Shown here: positions 6,096 to 12,609 of the stretch, one piece after another
Position numbering within the stretch: the stretch's first letter is position 1
Layout: every line of letters starts with the position of its first letter
NCBI GenBank assembly: GCA_964569055.1
Contig: CAZMSZ010000214.1
Coordinates: 1 to 12,609 of the forward strand
DNA from: JAWLGW01 sp964569055
GTDB taxonomy: Bacteria > Planctomycetota > J058
Reading direction: 5' to 3'
Length of the DNA stretch: 12,609 bases
Position numbers and translations under genes: made by a program
Notes under the pieces: generated by a model
Database searches by the model: none
Told to the model about the DNA's origin: nothing
The model's input: the letters and a program-made list of their open reading frames with translations, nothing else

Positions 6096-6779
6096 GTGAA
6101 CACGGGGATCCGGTCCGCGCTGGTAGCGCTCACGGCGGCCGCGGCGGTGACTGCGGCCGTGGGCCAGGGGCGGCGCGCGGCGAGCTCCGGCGAGGGGACC
6201 GAGGAGCGCGGGCAGGTGCTCCGCGCCCCGTTGGCGGAGCGGGTCGTGGGCTGGCCCCCCACCGAGGGGTCCCGCTACCCCGACCTCCCCCTCCGTGACC
6301 TCGAGGGGCGGCCGGTCCAGCTCGCGAGCCTCGCCGGCAAGGTGCTGCTGCTCGAGCCGATCGGGCTGGTATGCCCAGGGTGCGTGGCGCTGTGCGGGGG
6401 CGCCGAGGCGGGGGCGTTCCGCGGCACCCGGCCTCAGCTGGGCGTGCCCTCCGTGGACGAGCTGTTCGCGGACTACGGCATCGACCCCGAGCAGCCCGAC
6501 CTGCTCTACGTGCCGCTGCTCCTGTATGGCACGCACAGCGCCGCGCCCTCCCTGGAGGACGCTCGCGCCTGGAGCGCCCACTTCGGGCTCGACGCGCGCC
6601 CGAACACGCTGGTGCTGGTCGGCGACGAACGCCTGGTCGACCGCTCGACCTACCGGCTGATCCCGGGGTTCCAGCTCGTGGACCGTAGCTTCGTGCTGGT
6701 GAGCGACGGCGCCGGCCACCGGCCGCCCGATCATCCCTACGACGAGCTGTTCCCCGCGCTCGGCTCGCTCCTGCGCTGA
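6096..6779 (+). CDS. Secreted redoxin / thioredoxin-like protein with CPGCVALC motif
   Basis: This 227-residue protein has an N-terminal hydrophobic segment (8-23) typical of a signal peptide or membrane anchor. A redoxin domain follows: PDLPLRDLEGRPVQLASLAG (62-81) resembles the entry strand of the AhpC/TlpA/SCO superfamily, KVLLLEPIGLVCPGC (82-96) leads into a CxxC pair (Cys93, Cys96), and a third cysteine, Cys100, gives CPGCVALC. Residues 110-180 form an insertion between the CxxC helix and the strand NTLVLVGDERLV. The domain ends with PGFQLVDRSFVLVSDG. It probably acts outside the cytoplasm as a thiol-disulfide protein or metal-binding SCO-like protein; CxxxC plus CxxC could serve either role. 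The partner is unknown. It is upstream of and codirectional with the FHA gene, which has its own promoter. Confidence 0.75.
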   Translation: MNTGIRSALVALTAAAAVTAAVGQGRRAASSGEGTEERGQVLRAPLAERVVGWPPTEGSRYPDLPLRDLEGRPVQLASLAGKVLLLEPIGLVCPGCVALCGGAEAGAFRGTRPQLGVPSVDELFADYGIDPEQPDLLYVPLLLYGTHSAAPSLEDARAWSAHFGLDARPNTLVLVGDERLVDRSTYRLIPGFQLVDRSFVLVSDGAGHRPPDHPYDELFPALGSLLR

Positions 6780-6791
6780 GCCGTGGTGACC

Positions 6792-6820
6792 TTGGTGTCC
6801 TCGGCCGAGCTAACTACAAT
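6792..6820 (+). promoter_or_regulatory. Sigma70-type promoter of the FHA-DUF4388 gene
   Basis: TTGGTG (6792-6797) and TACAAT (6815-6820) are separated by exactly 17 bp. The boxes match the -35 consensus at 4 of 6 and the -10 consensus at 5 of 6, inside a markedly AT-richer patch in otherwise GC-rich DNA. Transcription would begin near 6827, giving a leader of about 18 nt that holds the Shine-Dalgarno. Confidence 0.7.
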
Positions 6821-6833
6821 GCCGACCGGACCC

Positions 6834-6838
6834 GGAGG
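6834..6838 (+). promoter_or_regulatory. Shine-Dalgarno of the FHA-DUF4388 gene
   Basis: GGAGG lies 6 nt before the GTG at 6845 and supports that start. Confidence 0.8.
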
Positions 6839-6844
6839 GGAAGC

Positions 6845-7594
6845 GTGGGCGCCGTGACGGGCGACGATCCGGTGTGCGAGCTGCGTAGCCAGGAGTTCGG
6901 CTCGTTCGAGCTCCGGCCCGGCGGCTCGCTCCGGATCGGGCGGCATCGCGAGAACGATGTCGTGATCAACGACACCATGGTCTCGCGCTTCCACGCCCGG
7001 GTGACCTGGGACAAGGCGGTCGACCGCCCCGTGCTGTTCGACAACGGCAGCCAGAACGGGACGACCGTCGACGGCCAGCGGGTGCGCAACGCGCACACGC
7101 TGCGCGACGAGGCGCGGCTCGGGTTCGGGCCCTACGTGTTCCGGGTGCGCCTGCGGGGGCTGGCCGACACGCCGGCCGTCCTGCAGGACACCAACGACCT
7201 CGTGACGCTGTTCTCCGACGACGGGCCCGATATCGAGGGTGGGCTCGGCCCGACCTTCACCGTGCGCCACCTGTTGCAGCGCCTGGAGGCCGAGCGGCGC
7301 ACCGGGACCCTGGTCCTGCAGCCGTCGGCCGGCGGGCGTCAGCGGGTGGTGTTCTGCCTGGGGCGAGTCATGTCGGCCGACACCCACGACGGCAAGGGGC
7401 TGCGCGCGCTCGAGCAGGTGGTCCTGGGCAAGGGCGGCCGGTTCCGCTTCAGCCGCGAGCTCGAGCCGCAGGAGGACGCGATCAACGTGTGGATCTCCGA
7501 CTTCCTGCGCGCGCGCGGCGGACCCGCCGAGCCGACGCAGCGGTTCCGCGCGGACGATCTGGATCGCCTCGGCGGCGGAGACGCGCGCCGCTGA
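6845..7594 (+). CDS. FHA domain protein with C-terminal DUF4388 (PATAN) domain
   Basis: This 249-residue cytoplasmic signalling adaptor begins with a forkhead-associated domain (about 12-105), which binds phosphothreonine peptides. Its key residues are intact: GRHREND with Arg33, VSRFHARV with Ser47 and His50, and GSQNGT with Asn71. The second domain (about 135-222) matches the DUF4388/PATAN pattern: TVRHLLQRLEAERRTGTLVL, a Gly-rich turn, VVFCLGRVMSADTHDGKGLRAL, then KGGRFRFS. PATAN domains occur in response regulators and gliding or secretion regulators and probably mediate protein contacts. No kinase or phosphatase lies in the window, so its phosphorylated partner is elsewhere. The tail after 222 is charged and probably disordered, and TQRF resembles a possible phosphothreonine site. 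It is driven by its own promoter and converges on the helicase gene with 4 bp between stops. Confidence 0.88.
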   Translation: MGAVTGDDPVCELRSQEFGSFELRPGGSLRIGRHRENDVVINDTMVSRFHARVTWDKAVDRPVLFDNGSQNGTTVDGQRVRNAHTLRDEARLGFGPYVFRVRLRGLADTPAVLQDTNDLVTLFSDDGPDIEGGLGPTFTVRHLLQRLEAERRTGTLVLQPSAGGRQRVVFCLGRVMSADTHDGKGLRALEQVVLGKGGRFRFSRELEPQEDAINVWISDFLRARGGPAEPTQRFRADDLDRLGGGDARR

Positions 7595-7598
7595 GCGG

Positions 7599-9371
7599 CT
7601 AGCGGCCGCGCCGCGGGCCGCCCCGGCCGCGCGGGCCGCCCCGGCCGCCGCCGCGCGGGCCCGCGCCGCGGCCGCGCCCGGGGCCTCCGCGGCGGTTGAG
7701 CAGGTTCAACAGCGCAGGCGACAGCTTCGCAGCCAGCGGGTGGGCGCTGCCGCCGGACGCCTGCTCGGCGCGGCGCGCGCGCTCCTCCTCGGAGGCCTCG
7801 CAGCGGTAGCCCTCGACCTCGAACCGCGGGACCTCCTTGTTGATCAGCTTCTCGATCTCGGTGAGGAACCCGCCGTCCTGGTGGGTGACGAACGTGAACG
7901 CGCGCCCGGTGCGCCCCATGCGAGCGGTGCGGCCCACGCGGTGGACGTAGTCCTCCGCGTTCTCGGGCACGTCGAAGTTGAAGATGTGCGTCACGCCCTG
8001 GATGTCGAGGCCGCGCGCGGCGACGTCGGTCGCGACCAGGACGTGCAGGTTGCCCTCGCGGAACCGCTCCAGGATCTGCTCGCGCCGCTTCTGGCGCAGG
8101 TCGCTGTGGATCTCGCCCGCGTCCACGCCCTGGCTGCGGAGCCGCTCGGCCACCTTGTCGGCGCCGCGCTTGGTGCGGGTGAACACGATCCCCTTCTCGG
8201 GCGCCTCCTGCTCCACGAGGTGGGCGAGCAGGCCCATCTTCCGCTCGGGGTCCACCGCCACGTAGAACTGCTCGACGGTGTTGACCGTGAGGGTGGAGTC
8301 GCCCTTGGACGTGTAGATCTGCTCGGGCTCGGAGGTGACCTCCTTGGCGAGGCGCAGCACCTCGTCGTCGATCGTGGCCGAGAGCAGCAGCGTCTGGCGG
8401 TCGTCCGTGGGGAGCCGCCGGCTGACCCAGTAGATGTCGTCGCGGAAGCCGAGGTCGAACATGCGGTCGGCCTCGTCGAGCACGAAGCAGGAGACCTCGT
8501 CGAGCACGAGCGAGCCGCGGCGCACGTGGTCCATGACGCGCCCCGGCGTGCCGGTCACGACGTCGCAGCCGGCCCGCAGCGCGCGGAGCTGGGGCTCCAT
8601 GGGCGCGCCGCCGTAGATCGAGGTGCAGCGGACCTGGGTGTAGGCCGAGAGCTGCTCGAGCTGCTTGTGGATCTGCAGCGCCAGCTCGCGGGTGGGCGAG
8701 AGGATCAGCGCGCGGGGGCGCCGCCCGCGCTCGTTCTCCGCGGCGCGACCGCGGTAGCGCTCCACGATCGGCACCGCGAAGGCGCCCGTCTTGCCGGTAC
8801 CCGTGCGCGCCTGGCCGACCACGTCGCGCCCGGCGATCACCGGCGGGATCATGAGCTGCTGGATCTCGCTCGGGGCGGACCAGCCCATGTCCTGGATCGC
8901 GTGCAGCACCTCGGGCGAGAGGTCGAACTGCCGGAACTTGCCGCCCACCTCGGCGTCCGCCTCGAGCGGGAGCTGCTTGGCCTGCGCCAGCCGCTCGGAG
9001 ACCTGCTTGGCGCGCCGGGCCTCGCCGTCCTTGCGCCGCTCGCTCCGCGGCCGCCGCTCGCGCTCGGGGCGCGGCTCCCGCGCGCGCGGCTCCTCGCGCT
9101 CGCGTCGCGCCGGGCGGGCCCGCTCCTCGGGCGCCGGGCGGGCCCGCTCCTCGCGCGCCGGGCGGGCCCGCTCGTCGCGCCGGGCGCGCTCGTCGCGCGG
9201 GCGGGCGTCCTTGGCAGGCGCCGCCCCGCCGCGCGCGCCGTCGCCCTCGCGGTCGAGCGCCGCCTCGTAGATGCTCGGGCGGGCGCGCCCCGCGCTGCGG
9301 GCGGGCTCGCCGCGCCGCTCGGGTTGGCTCCGGCGTCCGGACGGATCGGGGTAGACCTTCGACAGCTCCAT
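7599..9371 (-). CDS. DEAD-box ATP-dependent RNA helicase
   Basis: This 590-residue RNA helicase unwinds short duplexes for ribosome assembly, mRNA turnover or cold adaptation. All core motifs are visible: Q motif around FDLSPEVL to SEIQQ (149-172), motif I ARTGTGKT (188-195), Ia PTREL (226-230), Ib TPGR (275-278), II DEAD (299-302), III SAT (331-333), IV GIVFTRT (394-400), V ATDVAARGLDI (447-457) and VI HRVGRTARMGRTG (477-489). An N-terminal extension of about 145 residues is disordered, rich in Arg/Glu/Pro and repetitive. The C-terminal tail (560-590) is an RG/RGG-rich RNA-binding type. This layout suits RhlE/CsdA-like helicases. The ATG at 9371 is chosen because AGGA lies 7-8 nt upstream and the likely promoter -10 overlaps the only earlier in-frame ATG (9473). 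Confidence 0.95.
   Translation of the reverse strand: MELSKVYPDPSGRRSQPERRGEPARSAGRARPSIYEAALDREGDGARGGAAPAKDARPRDERARRDERARPAREERARPAPEERARPARREREEPRAREPRPERERRPRSERRKDGEARRAKQVSERLAQAKQLPLEADAEVGGKFRQFDLSPEVLHAIQDMGWSAPSEIQQLMIPPVIAGRDVVGQARTGTGKTGAFAVPIVERYRGRAAENERGRRPRALILSPTRELALQIHKQLEQLSAYTQVRCTSIYGGAPMEPQLRALRAGCDVVTGTPGRVMDHVRRGSLVLDEVSCFVLDEADRMFDLGFRDDIYWVSRRLPTDDRQTLLLSATIDDEVLRLAKEVTSEPEQIYTSKGDSTLTVNTVEQFYVAVDPERKMGLLAHLVEQEAPEKGIVFTRTKRGADKVAERLRSQGVDAGEIHSDLRQKRREQILERFREGNLHVLVATDVAARGLDIQGVTHIFNFDVPENAEDYVHRVGRTARMGRTGRAFTFVTHQDGGFLTEIEKLINKEVPRFEVEGYRCEASEEERARRAEQASGGSAHPLAAKLSPALLNLLNRRGGPGRGRGAGPRGGGRGGPRGRGGPRRGR
9107..9198. repeat. 24-bp tandem repeat coding for the helicase N-terminal tail
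   Basis: Three near-identical 24-bp units (9107-9130, 9131-9154, 9155-9178) and a shortened fourth copy encode the repeated octapeptides AREERARP and APEERARP on the minus strand. The units differ at only one to three bases, so the expansion is recent. Copy number is a likely point of variation between strains. Confidence 0.85.
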
Positions 9372-9384
9372 ACCAGTCCTATGC

Positions 9385-9399
9385 GGCTCGCAACGAGCC
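9385..9399. promoter_or_regulatory. Hairpin upstream of the helicase start
   Basis: A perfect 6-bp inverted repeat (ggctcg / cgagcc, loop caa) lies 13 nt upstream of the helicase ATG, in the predicted leader and just before the Shine-Dalgarno. It could regulate translation, for example in response to temperature or by helicase autoregulation. That role is inference. Confidence 0.45.
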
Positions 9400-9438
9400 A
9401 GCCCAGGGTGTGGCGCGCTGCCTAGCGTGAGATCCCCG

Positions 9439-9454
9439 CGCGCCAAAGGGCGCG
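9439..9454. promoter_or_regulatory. Second hairpin in the helicase leader
   Basis: A perfect 6-bp inverted repeat (cgcgcc / ggcgcg, loop aaag; CTTT loop in the transcript) lies about 70-85 nt upstream of the helicase ATG. With the hairpin at 9385-9399 it gives a leader of about 95 nt with two strong stem-loops. Confidence 0.4.
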
Positions 9455-9471
9455 ACCAGGAGAGGCCGGCC

Positions 9472-9501
9472 ATTGTAAGGGTGGCGCGATGGCCGCATCC
9501 A
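9472..9501 (-). promoter_or_regulatory. Possible helicase promoter
   Basis: On the minus strand TACAAT (9477-9472) matches the -10 consensus at 5 of 6 and is identical to the FHA promoter -10. The best -35 is a weak TGGATG (9501-9496) with an 18-bp spacer. Transcription would start near 9465, giving a leader of about 94 nt. Confidence 0.45.
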
Positions 9502-9513
9502 GCGTCAGGACCG

Positions 9514-9535
9514 GGCCGGGCTGCGGGAGCCGGCC
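9514..9535 (-). terminator. Possible terminator-like hairpin after the helical-repeat gene
   Basis: A 6-bp inverted repeat (ggccgg / ccggcc, 10-nt loop) begins 14 nt after the stop codon at 9550. No U-run follows it, so it is at best a weak intrinsic terminator or an RNA 3'-end stabiliser. It sits just upstream of the possible helicase promoter. Confidence 0.25.
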
Positions 9536-9549
9536 GCGCCCCGCCCGCC

Positions 9550-10503
9550 TCAGCGGTACTTGCTCGATTCGGCCTGGATCTCGGCGATCCGCGCCTCGAT
9601 CCCGAGCGCGACCACCGCCTCCTTGCCGTAGGCGTCGCCGCCCCCGTCCTCCAGGGTCTGCCGCTGCTGCTGGAGGAACTTGACCGCGTTGCCGGCCAGC
9701 GCGCGGGCGGTGGCCGGGTCGCGGCCGGCGTGGAAGTAGGCGTCGGCCAGGCGCCGGTAGTCCTCGGCGAAGGCGCCGTAGGCCTCCGCCAGCCGCAGCC
9801 GCGCGCGCTCGCGCGCCACCGCGGTCGGGACCTGCTCGAACTCCCGCTTGGCGCGCACCACCTGCAGGCGCGTCTCCTTGGCCTCGAACTCGAGCTGGGC
9901 CACGGCGTCGTTGAAGGCGCGCTTCGCCTCGGGGGCGCCTTGCTGCTGGAGCGCCTTGGCCTGGCGATAGAAGTCCTCCACCTTGGCGAACAGCGCCGCC
10001 GCCTCCTTGTAGCGCTTGGCCGCCAGCAGGACCTCCGCCTTGACCGCCGCGAAGTCGCCCGCCTGCGCGTCGAGCAGCCGGAGCGCCTCTTGGGTGCGGC
10101 CGAGCTTGACGAGCGCCCGGGCCTCCGCCGCGGGGTCCTTCACCAGGCGGGCGACCGTGACCGCCTCCTCCCAGCGCTCCTGGTCCAGCTCGCCCATCTC
10201 GAGCAGCGTCTGAAGCTCGCGCGCGGTGTCGTGGTTGCGCCGGTAGAGGAGGAGCGCCCGGACCGGCTGCTTGGTGACCCGATACAGCTCCGCCACCTCG
10301 AGCGCCACCTCGCGCTTGCGCGGCCCGCGCCCGAGCCGTCGCAAGGCCTGCTCGAAGATGGCCGCGGCCTCGCGGAACTCGCCCTTCCGCCTCAGCGAGT
10401 AGGCGAGGTTGAGCAGGTCGTCGGCCGTCGGGCCCGCCCGTCCCTGGGCCAAGACCGGCGCGAACGTCAGGAGCAGCGCGGCGACGATCAGGCACGAGCG
10501 CAT
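9550..10503 (-). CDS. Secreted helical-repeat (TPR-like) protein
   Basis: This 317-residue protein has a clear signal peptide (MRSCLIVAALLL...APVLAQ, cleavage near 20). The mature part is almost wholly alpha-helical. Paired helices at about 26-55, 64-90, 92-118, 125-146 and 151-176 resemble tetratricopeptide-like repeats (for example LAYSLRRKGEFREAAAIFEQA), and longer charged helices at 178-285 suggest a coiled-coil end. It probably acts in the periplasm or envelope as a scaffold. I do not recognise a named family. ATG at 10503 is preceded by GGAGG (10512-10508) at 4 nt and puts the signal peptide at the N terminus; the in-frame GTG at 10542 would bury it. It lies downstream of shc in the same direction but has its own promoter, so a link to hopanoid metabolism is only suggested. 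Confidence 0.75.
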   Translation of the reverse strand: MRSCLIVAALLLTFAPVLAQGRAGPTADDLLNLAYSLRRKGEFREAAAIFEQALRRLGRGPRKREVALEVAELYRVTKQPVRALLLYRRNHDTARELQTLLEMGELDQERWEEAVTVARLVKDPAAEARALVKLGRTQEALRLLDAQAGDFAAVKAEVLLAAKRYKEAAALFAKVEDFYRQAKALQQQGAPEAKRAFNDAVAQLEFEAKETRLQVVRAKREFEQVPTAVARERARLRLAEAYGAFAEDYRRLADAYFHAGRDPATARALAGNAVKFLQQQRQTLEDGGGDAYGKEAVVALGIEARIAEIQAESSKYR

Positions 10504-10569
10504 GGCGCCTCCGGCCGCGAGGTCGTCTCGCCGCGCCCTCACGGGGCGGGCCGCGCCCGCGGCGGGGCC

Positions 10570-10598
10570 ATTTTGTGGGGGCGGCGCGCCCGGGTCAA
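10570..10598 (-). promoter_or_regulatory. Sigma70-type promoter of the helical-repeat gene, overlapping the shc stop
   Basis: TTGACC (10598-10593, 5 of 6 to consensus) and CAAAAT (10575-10570, 4 of 6) are separated by exactly 17 bp on the minus strand. The TGA inside the -35 box (10597-10595) is the stop codon of shc. Transcription would begin near 10563, with a leader of about 60 nt to the ATG at 10503. Confidence 0.6.
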
Positions 10599-12604
10599 AC
10601 CCCCGCGGGCCCCTCGCACGCGTTGCGGTAGGCCGCGAGCGCCAGCACCGGGAAGTACTTCGGGTAGTAGTGGTACTTCAAGTAGAAGGCGTTCGGGAAG
10701 CCGGTGCCGGTGAACTCGTCCTCGGCCCACAGGCCGTCGCTGGCCTGGTGGCGCGTCAGCCACTCGGCCGCCCGGCGGGCCGCCTCGCCGCGCGCGCGCC
10801 CGCACGAGATCAGGCCCATCAGGCCCCAGGCCGTCTGGGAGGCGGTCGGTCTGCAGCGCTCCTGCTCGTGGCCGGGCAGGTACGAGTTGCACGACTCGCC
10901 GAACCCGCCGTCCTCCTGCTGGTAGCGCTCCAGCCACTCGCCCGCCGCCACCATCGCCGGGTCGTCGGGCCCGACCCCGAGCGCGGCCAGGCCGCGGACC
11001 ACCGACCAGGTGCCGTAGACGTAGTTCACGCCCCAGCGACCCCACCAGCTCCCGTCTTGCTCCTGCTCCTTGCGGACGTAGGCCTCGGCCCGCTGGACCA
11101 CCGGGTCCTCGCGCGAAGCGCCGAGCATGCCGAGCATCTCGAGGATCCGGCCGGTCACGTCGACCGTGCTCGGGTCGAGCATGTTCTTCTCGTCGTTGTA
11201 GAGGATCTCGTTGTAGACCTCGTCGTCGACGTCGCGCTCGAACGCGCCCCAGCCGCCGTCGGCGTTCTGGAGGCCGAGCAGCCAGCGGCGGGCGAGGTCG
11301 AGCGCCTCGCGCCGCGCGGCGCGCCCCTCCTCCGCCCCGTTGCTCAGCGCCATCATGACCACGGCCGAGTCGTCGGTGTCGGGGTAGAAGTCGTTGTAGA
11401 ACTGGAAGGCCCAGCCGCCCGCCGGCACGCCGGGCGCCTTCACCGCCCAGTCGCCCTTGCGGCGGATCTGCATGCGGGTGAGCCAGTCGACCGCGCGCGC
11501 GATCGGCGCCGCGTCGGGCTCGACGCCGGCCTCGGTCAGGGCCAGCACGCTCCAGCCGGTGTCCCATACCGGCGAGACGCAGGGCGCGATGTGCGTCTCG
11601 TCGCGCGCCTCGTCGGGCCACTCGAACCGCTCGAGCGCCGCCATGCCGCGCACGAACGGGTCCTCGTCGACGCCCATCCCGGTGACGTACAGCGCGAGCA
11701 GCGAGTTGGCGATCGCGGGGAAGATCCCGCCCCAGTCGCCCGAGTCGTCCTGGTGCTCGAGGATCCAGCGCCGCGCCCGCCCGAGCGCCGCCTGCCGGAG
11801 CGGGCGGACGCCGGTCCGCTCGCACCACTTGAGCACCTTGTCCGCCTTCACGAACAGGTTGGCCCACGACACGGCCTTGAGCCCGACCGCCTTCTCGTAG
11901 AGGAGGTCGCCCGAGACGGGCTCGGGGTAGAGCTCGGCGATCCCGCGCCCCTCGGGCACCGGGACGACCTTCTTGACGTCGGCCAGCACCGCCAGCGGGA
12001 CGGTGCACACCCGCGCCCAGTAGGCGAGCTCGTAGATGTTGAAGCGCTGGAAGCGCGGCGCGAACATGATCTGGATCGGGAGCGAGGGGCACACCTGCCA
12101 GTCGAGCTCGCCGAGCAGCGCCAGCTGGTAGCGCGTGAGCATGCGGGTGCGCGCCGGACCGCCGCCTGCGCGGATGAACTCGCGCGCCTTGACCATGTGC
12201 GGCGCGTCGGCCGAATCGCCGAGCAGCTTGAGCGCCGCGTAGGCCTCGGTGGTGACCGAGATGCAGCCCGGGGCGTCGAAGTGGATCGCCCAGGTCCCGT
12301 CCGCGCGCTGCGTGCGGCGGATCCAGTTGCCGAGCTTGCGCGCCTTCTCGCGGTAGTGCGGCCGCTCGAGGAGGCCGGTGTAGTGCAGCAGGAAGATGTA
12401 CTGCGCGTCGAGCGTCTGGTTCGCCTCGTCCTCGCCGTTCCACCAGCCCTCGGCGTGCTGCAGGCCGAGCAGCGCCTCGCTGGCGCGCTCGAGCGCGTGG
12501 TCGAGCGCCGTCTCGGGCGGGCGGCGGCGCACGATCGGGCGCTGCCTGGGGCGGGCGAGGTCGAAGGCGGGTCGCGCGGTGGCGCCGGTGCCGGTCTGCG
12601 TCAC
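10595..12604 (-). CDS. shc: Squalene-hopene cyclase
   Basis: This 669-residue enzyme cyclises squalene to hopene/hopanol, the first committed step of hopanoid synthesis, at the membrane surface. The acid motif reads DTDDSA (409-414), a T-to-S variant of DxDDTA; the central Asp411, which protonates squalene, is kept. QW-type repeats appear at GWWNGEDEANQTLDAQY (53-69), ADGTWAIHFDAPG (101-113), GDWGGIFPAIA (289-299), DGGWGAFERDV (449-459), DGSWWGRWGVNYVYGTW (517-533) and DGGFGE (565-570). The C terminus FTGTGFPNAFYLKYHYYPKY (631-650) is typical. The length fits the family (about 630-680). The start is taken as GTG at 12604, only 5 bases from the window edge with no RBS visible, so the true start may lie outside. 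No squalene synthase or hopanoid-modifying gene is in the window. Confidence 0.97.
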   Translation of the reverse strand: MTQTGTGATARPAFDLARPRQRPIVRRRPPETALDHALERASEALLGLQHAEGWWNGEDEANQTLDAQYIFLLHYTGLLERPHYREKARKLGNWIRRTQRADGTWAIHFDAPGCISVTTEAYAALKLLGDSADAPHMVKAREFIRAGGGPARTRMLTRYQLALLGELDWQVCPSLPIQIMFAPRFQRFNIYELAYWARVCTVPLAVLADVKKVVPVPEGRGIAELYPEPVSGDLLYEKAVGLKAVSWANLFVKADKVLKWCERTGVRPLRQAALGRARRWILEHQDDSGDWGGIFPAIANSLLALYVTGMGVDEDPFVRGMAALERFEWPDEARDETHIAPCVSPVWDTGWSVLALTEAGVEPDAAPIARAVDWLTRMQIRRKGDWAVKAPGVPAGGWAFQFYNDFYPDTDDSAVVMMALSNGAEEGRAARREALDLARRWLLGLQNADGGWGAFERDVDDEVYNEILYNDEKNMLDPSTVDVTGRILEMLGMLGASREDPVVQRAEAYVRKEQEQDGSWWGRWGVNYVYGTWSVVRGLAALGVGPDDPAMVAAGEWLERYQQEDGGFGESCNSYLPGHEQERCRPTASQTAWGLMGLISCGRARGEAARRAAEWLTRHQASDGLWAEDEFTGTGFPNAFYLKYHYYPKYFPVLALAAYRNACEGPAGV

Positions 12605-12609
12605 GCGGG

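Noticed and set aside
7595..7610. Palindrome gcggccgc near the convergent stops as a terminator
   Set aside because: It is a GC-rich palindrome with no loop and no U-run, lying inside the helicase 3' coding end.
7239..9425. Very long plus-strand frame over the FHA gene end and the helicase
   Set aside because: It is out of frame with the FHA gene and antisense to the helicase, with no recognisable domain.
9372..9473. Helicase start at the in-frame ATG 9473
   Set aside because: It overlaps a likely -10 box, has no Shine-Dalgarno, and would code for the leader hairpins.
9427..10713. Plus-strand open frame opposite the helical-repeat gene
   Set aside because: Antisense shadow; the minus strand has a signal peptide, RBS and promoter.

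Overview
The window comes from a very GC-rich bacterium whose genes use almost only G or C at third codon positions. The mix of genes suggests an environmental bacterium with complex envelope biology: a squalene-hopene cyclase, an FHA-DUF4388 (PATAN) protein, secreted thioredoxin-fold proteins, an orphan LanC-like protein, and an EF-P with a PGN tip loop. Planctomycetota is my best guess and Myxococcota the main alternative. This rests on recalled family features, not on a tree. I see no rRNA, tRNA, CRISPR, transposon or phage gene; this looks like ordinary chromosome.

Layout from left to right. 1-148 is an unassigned flank. 149-322 is a hexanucleotide satellite (28 uninterrupted TCCGAA-type units). 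333-3744 on the minus strand is a tightly packed operon: ATP-dependent DNA ligase, then a LanC-like protein, then a TraB-like protein. The ligase/LanC overlap is 4 nt (GTGA), and the TraB-like frame has no ATG, GTG or TTG start. A membrane fatty-acid-hydroxylase family gene diverges from the ligase at 3783-4496. It converges on a minus-strand pair, efp followed by a secreted thioredoxin-like protein (4507-5881).

A lipoprotein-like or secreted redoxin (6096-6779) and an FHA-DUF4388 protein (6845-7594) follow on the plus strand. The FHA gene has a well-formed sigma70-type promoter. It converges on a DEAD-box RNA helicase (7599-9371, minus) that has disordered tails and a leader with two perfect hairpins. 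A secreted helical-repeat protein (9550-10503) and squalene-hopene cyclase (10595-12604) close the window, both on the minus strand. The helical-repeat gene has its own promoter, whose -35 box contains the stop codon of shc.

Functionally the window mixes housekeeping translation and RNA functions (EF-P, helicase), DNA repair (ligase), envelope lipid chemistry (hopanoid cyclase, lipid hydroxylase), extracytoplasmic redox or scaffold proteins, and an FHA signalling adaptor. The least explained parts are the ligase-LanC-TraB operon, the satellite just beyond its end, and the unusual EF-P tip.
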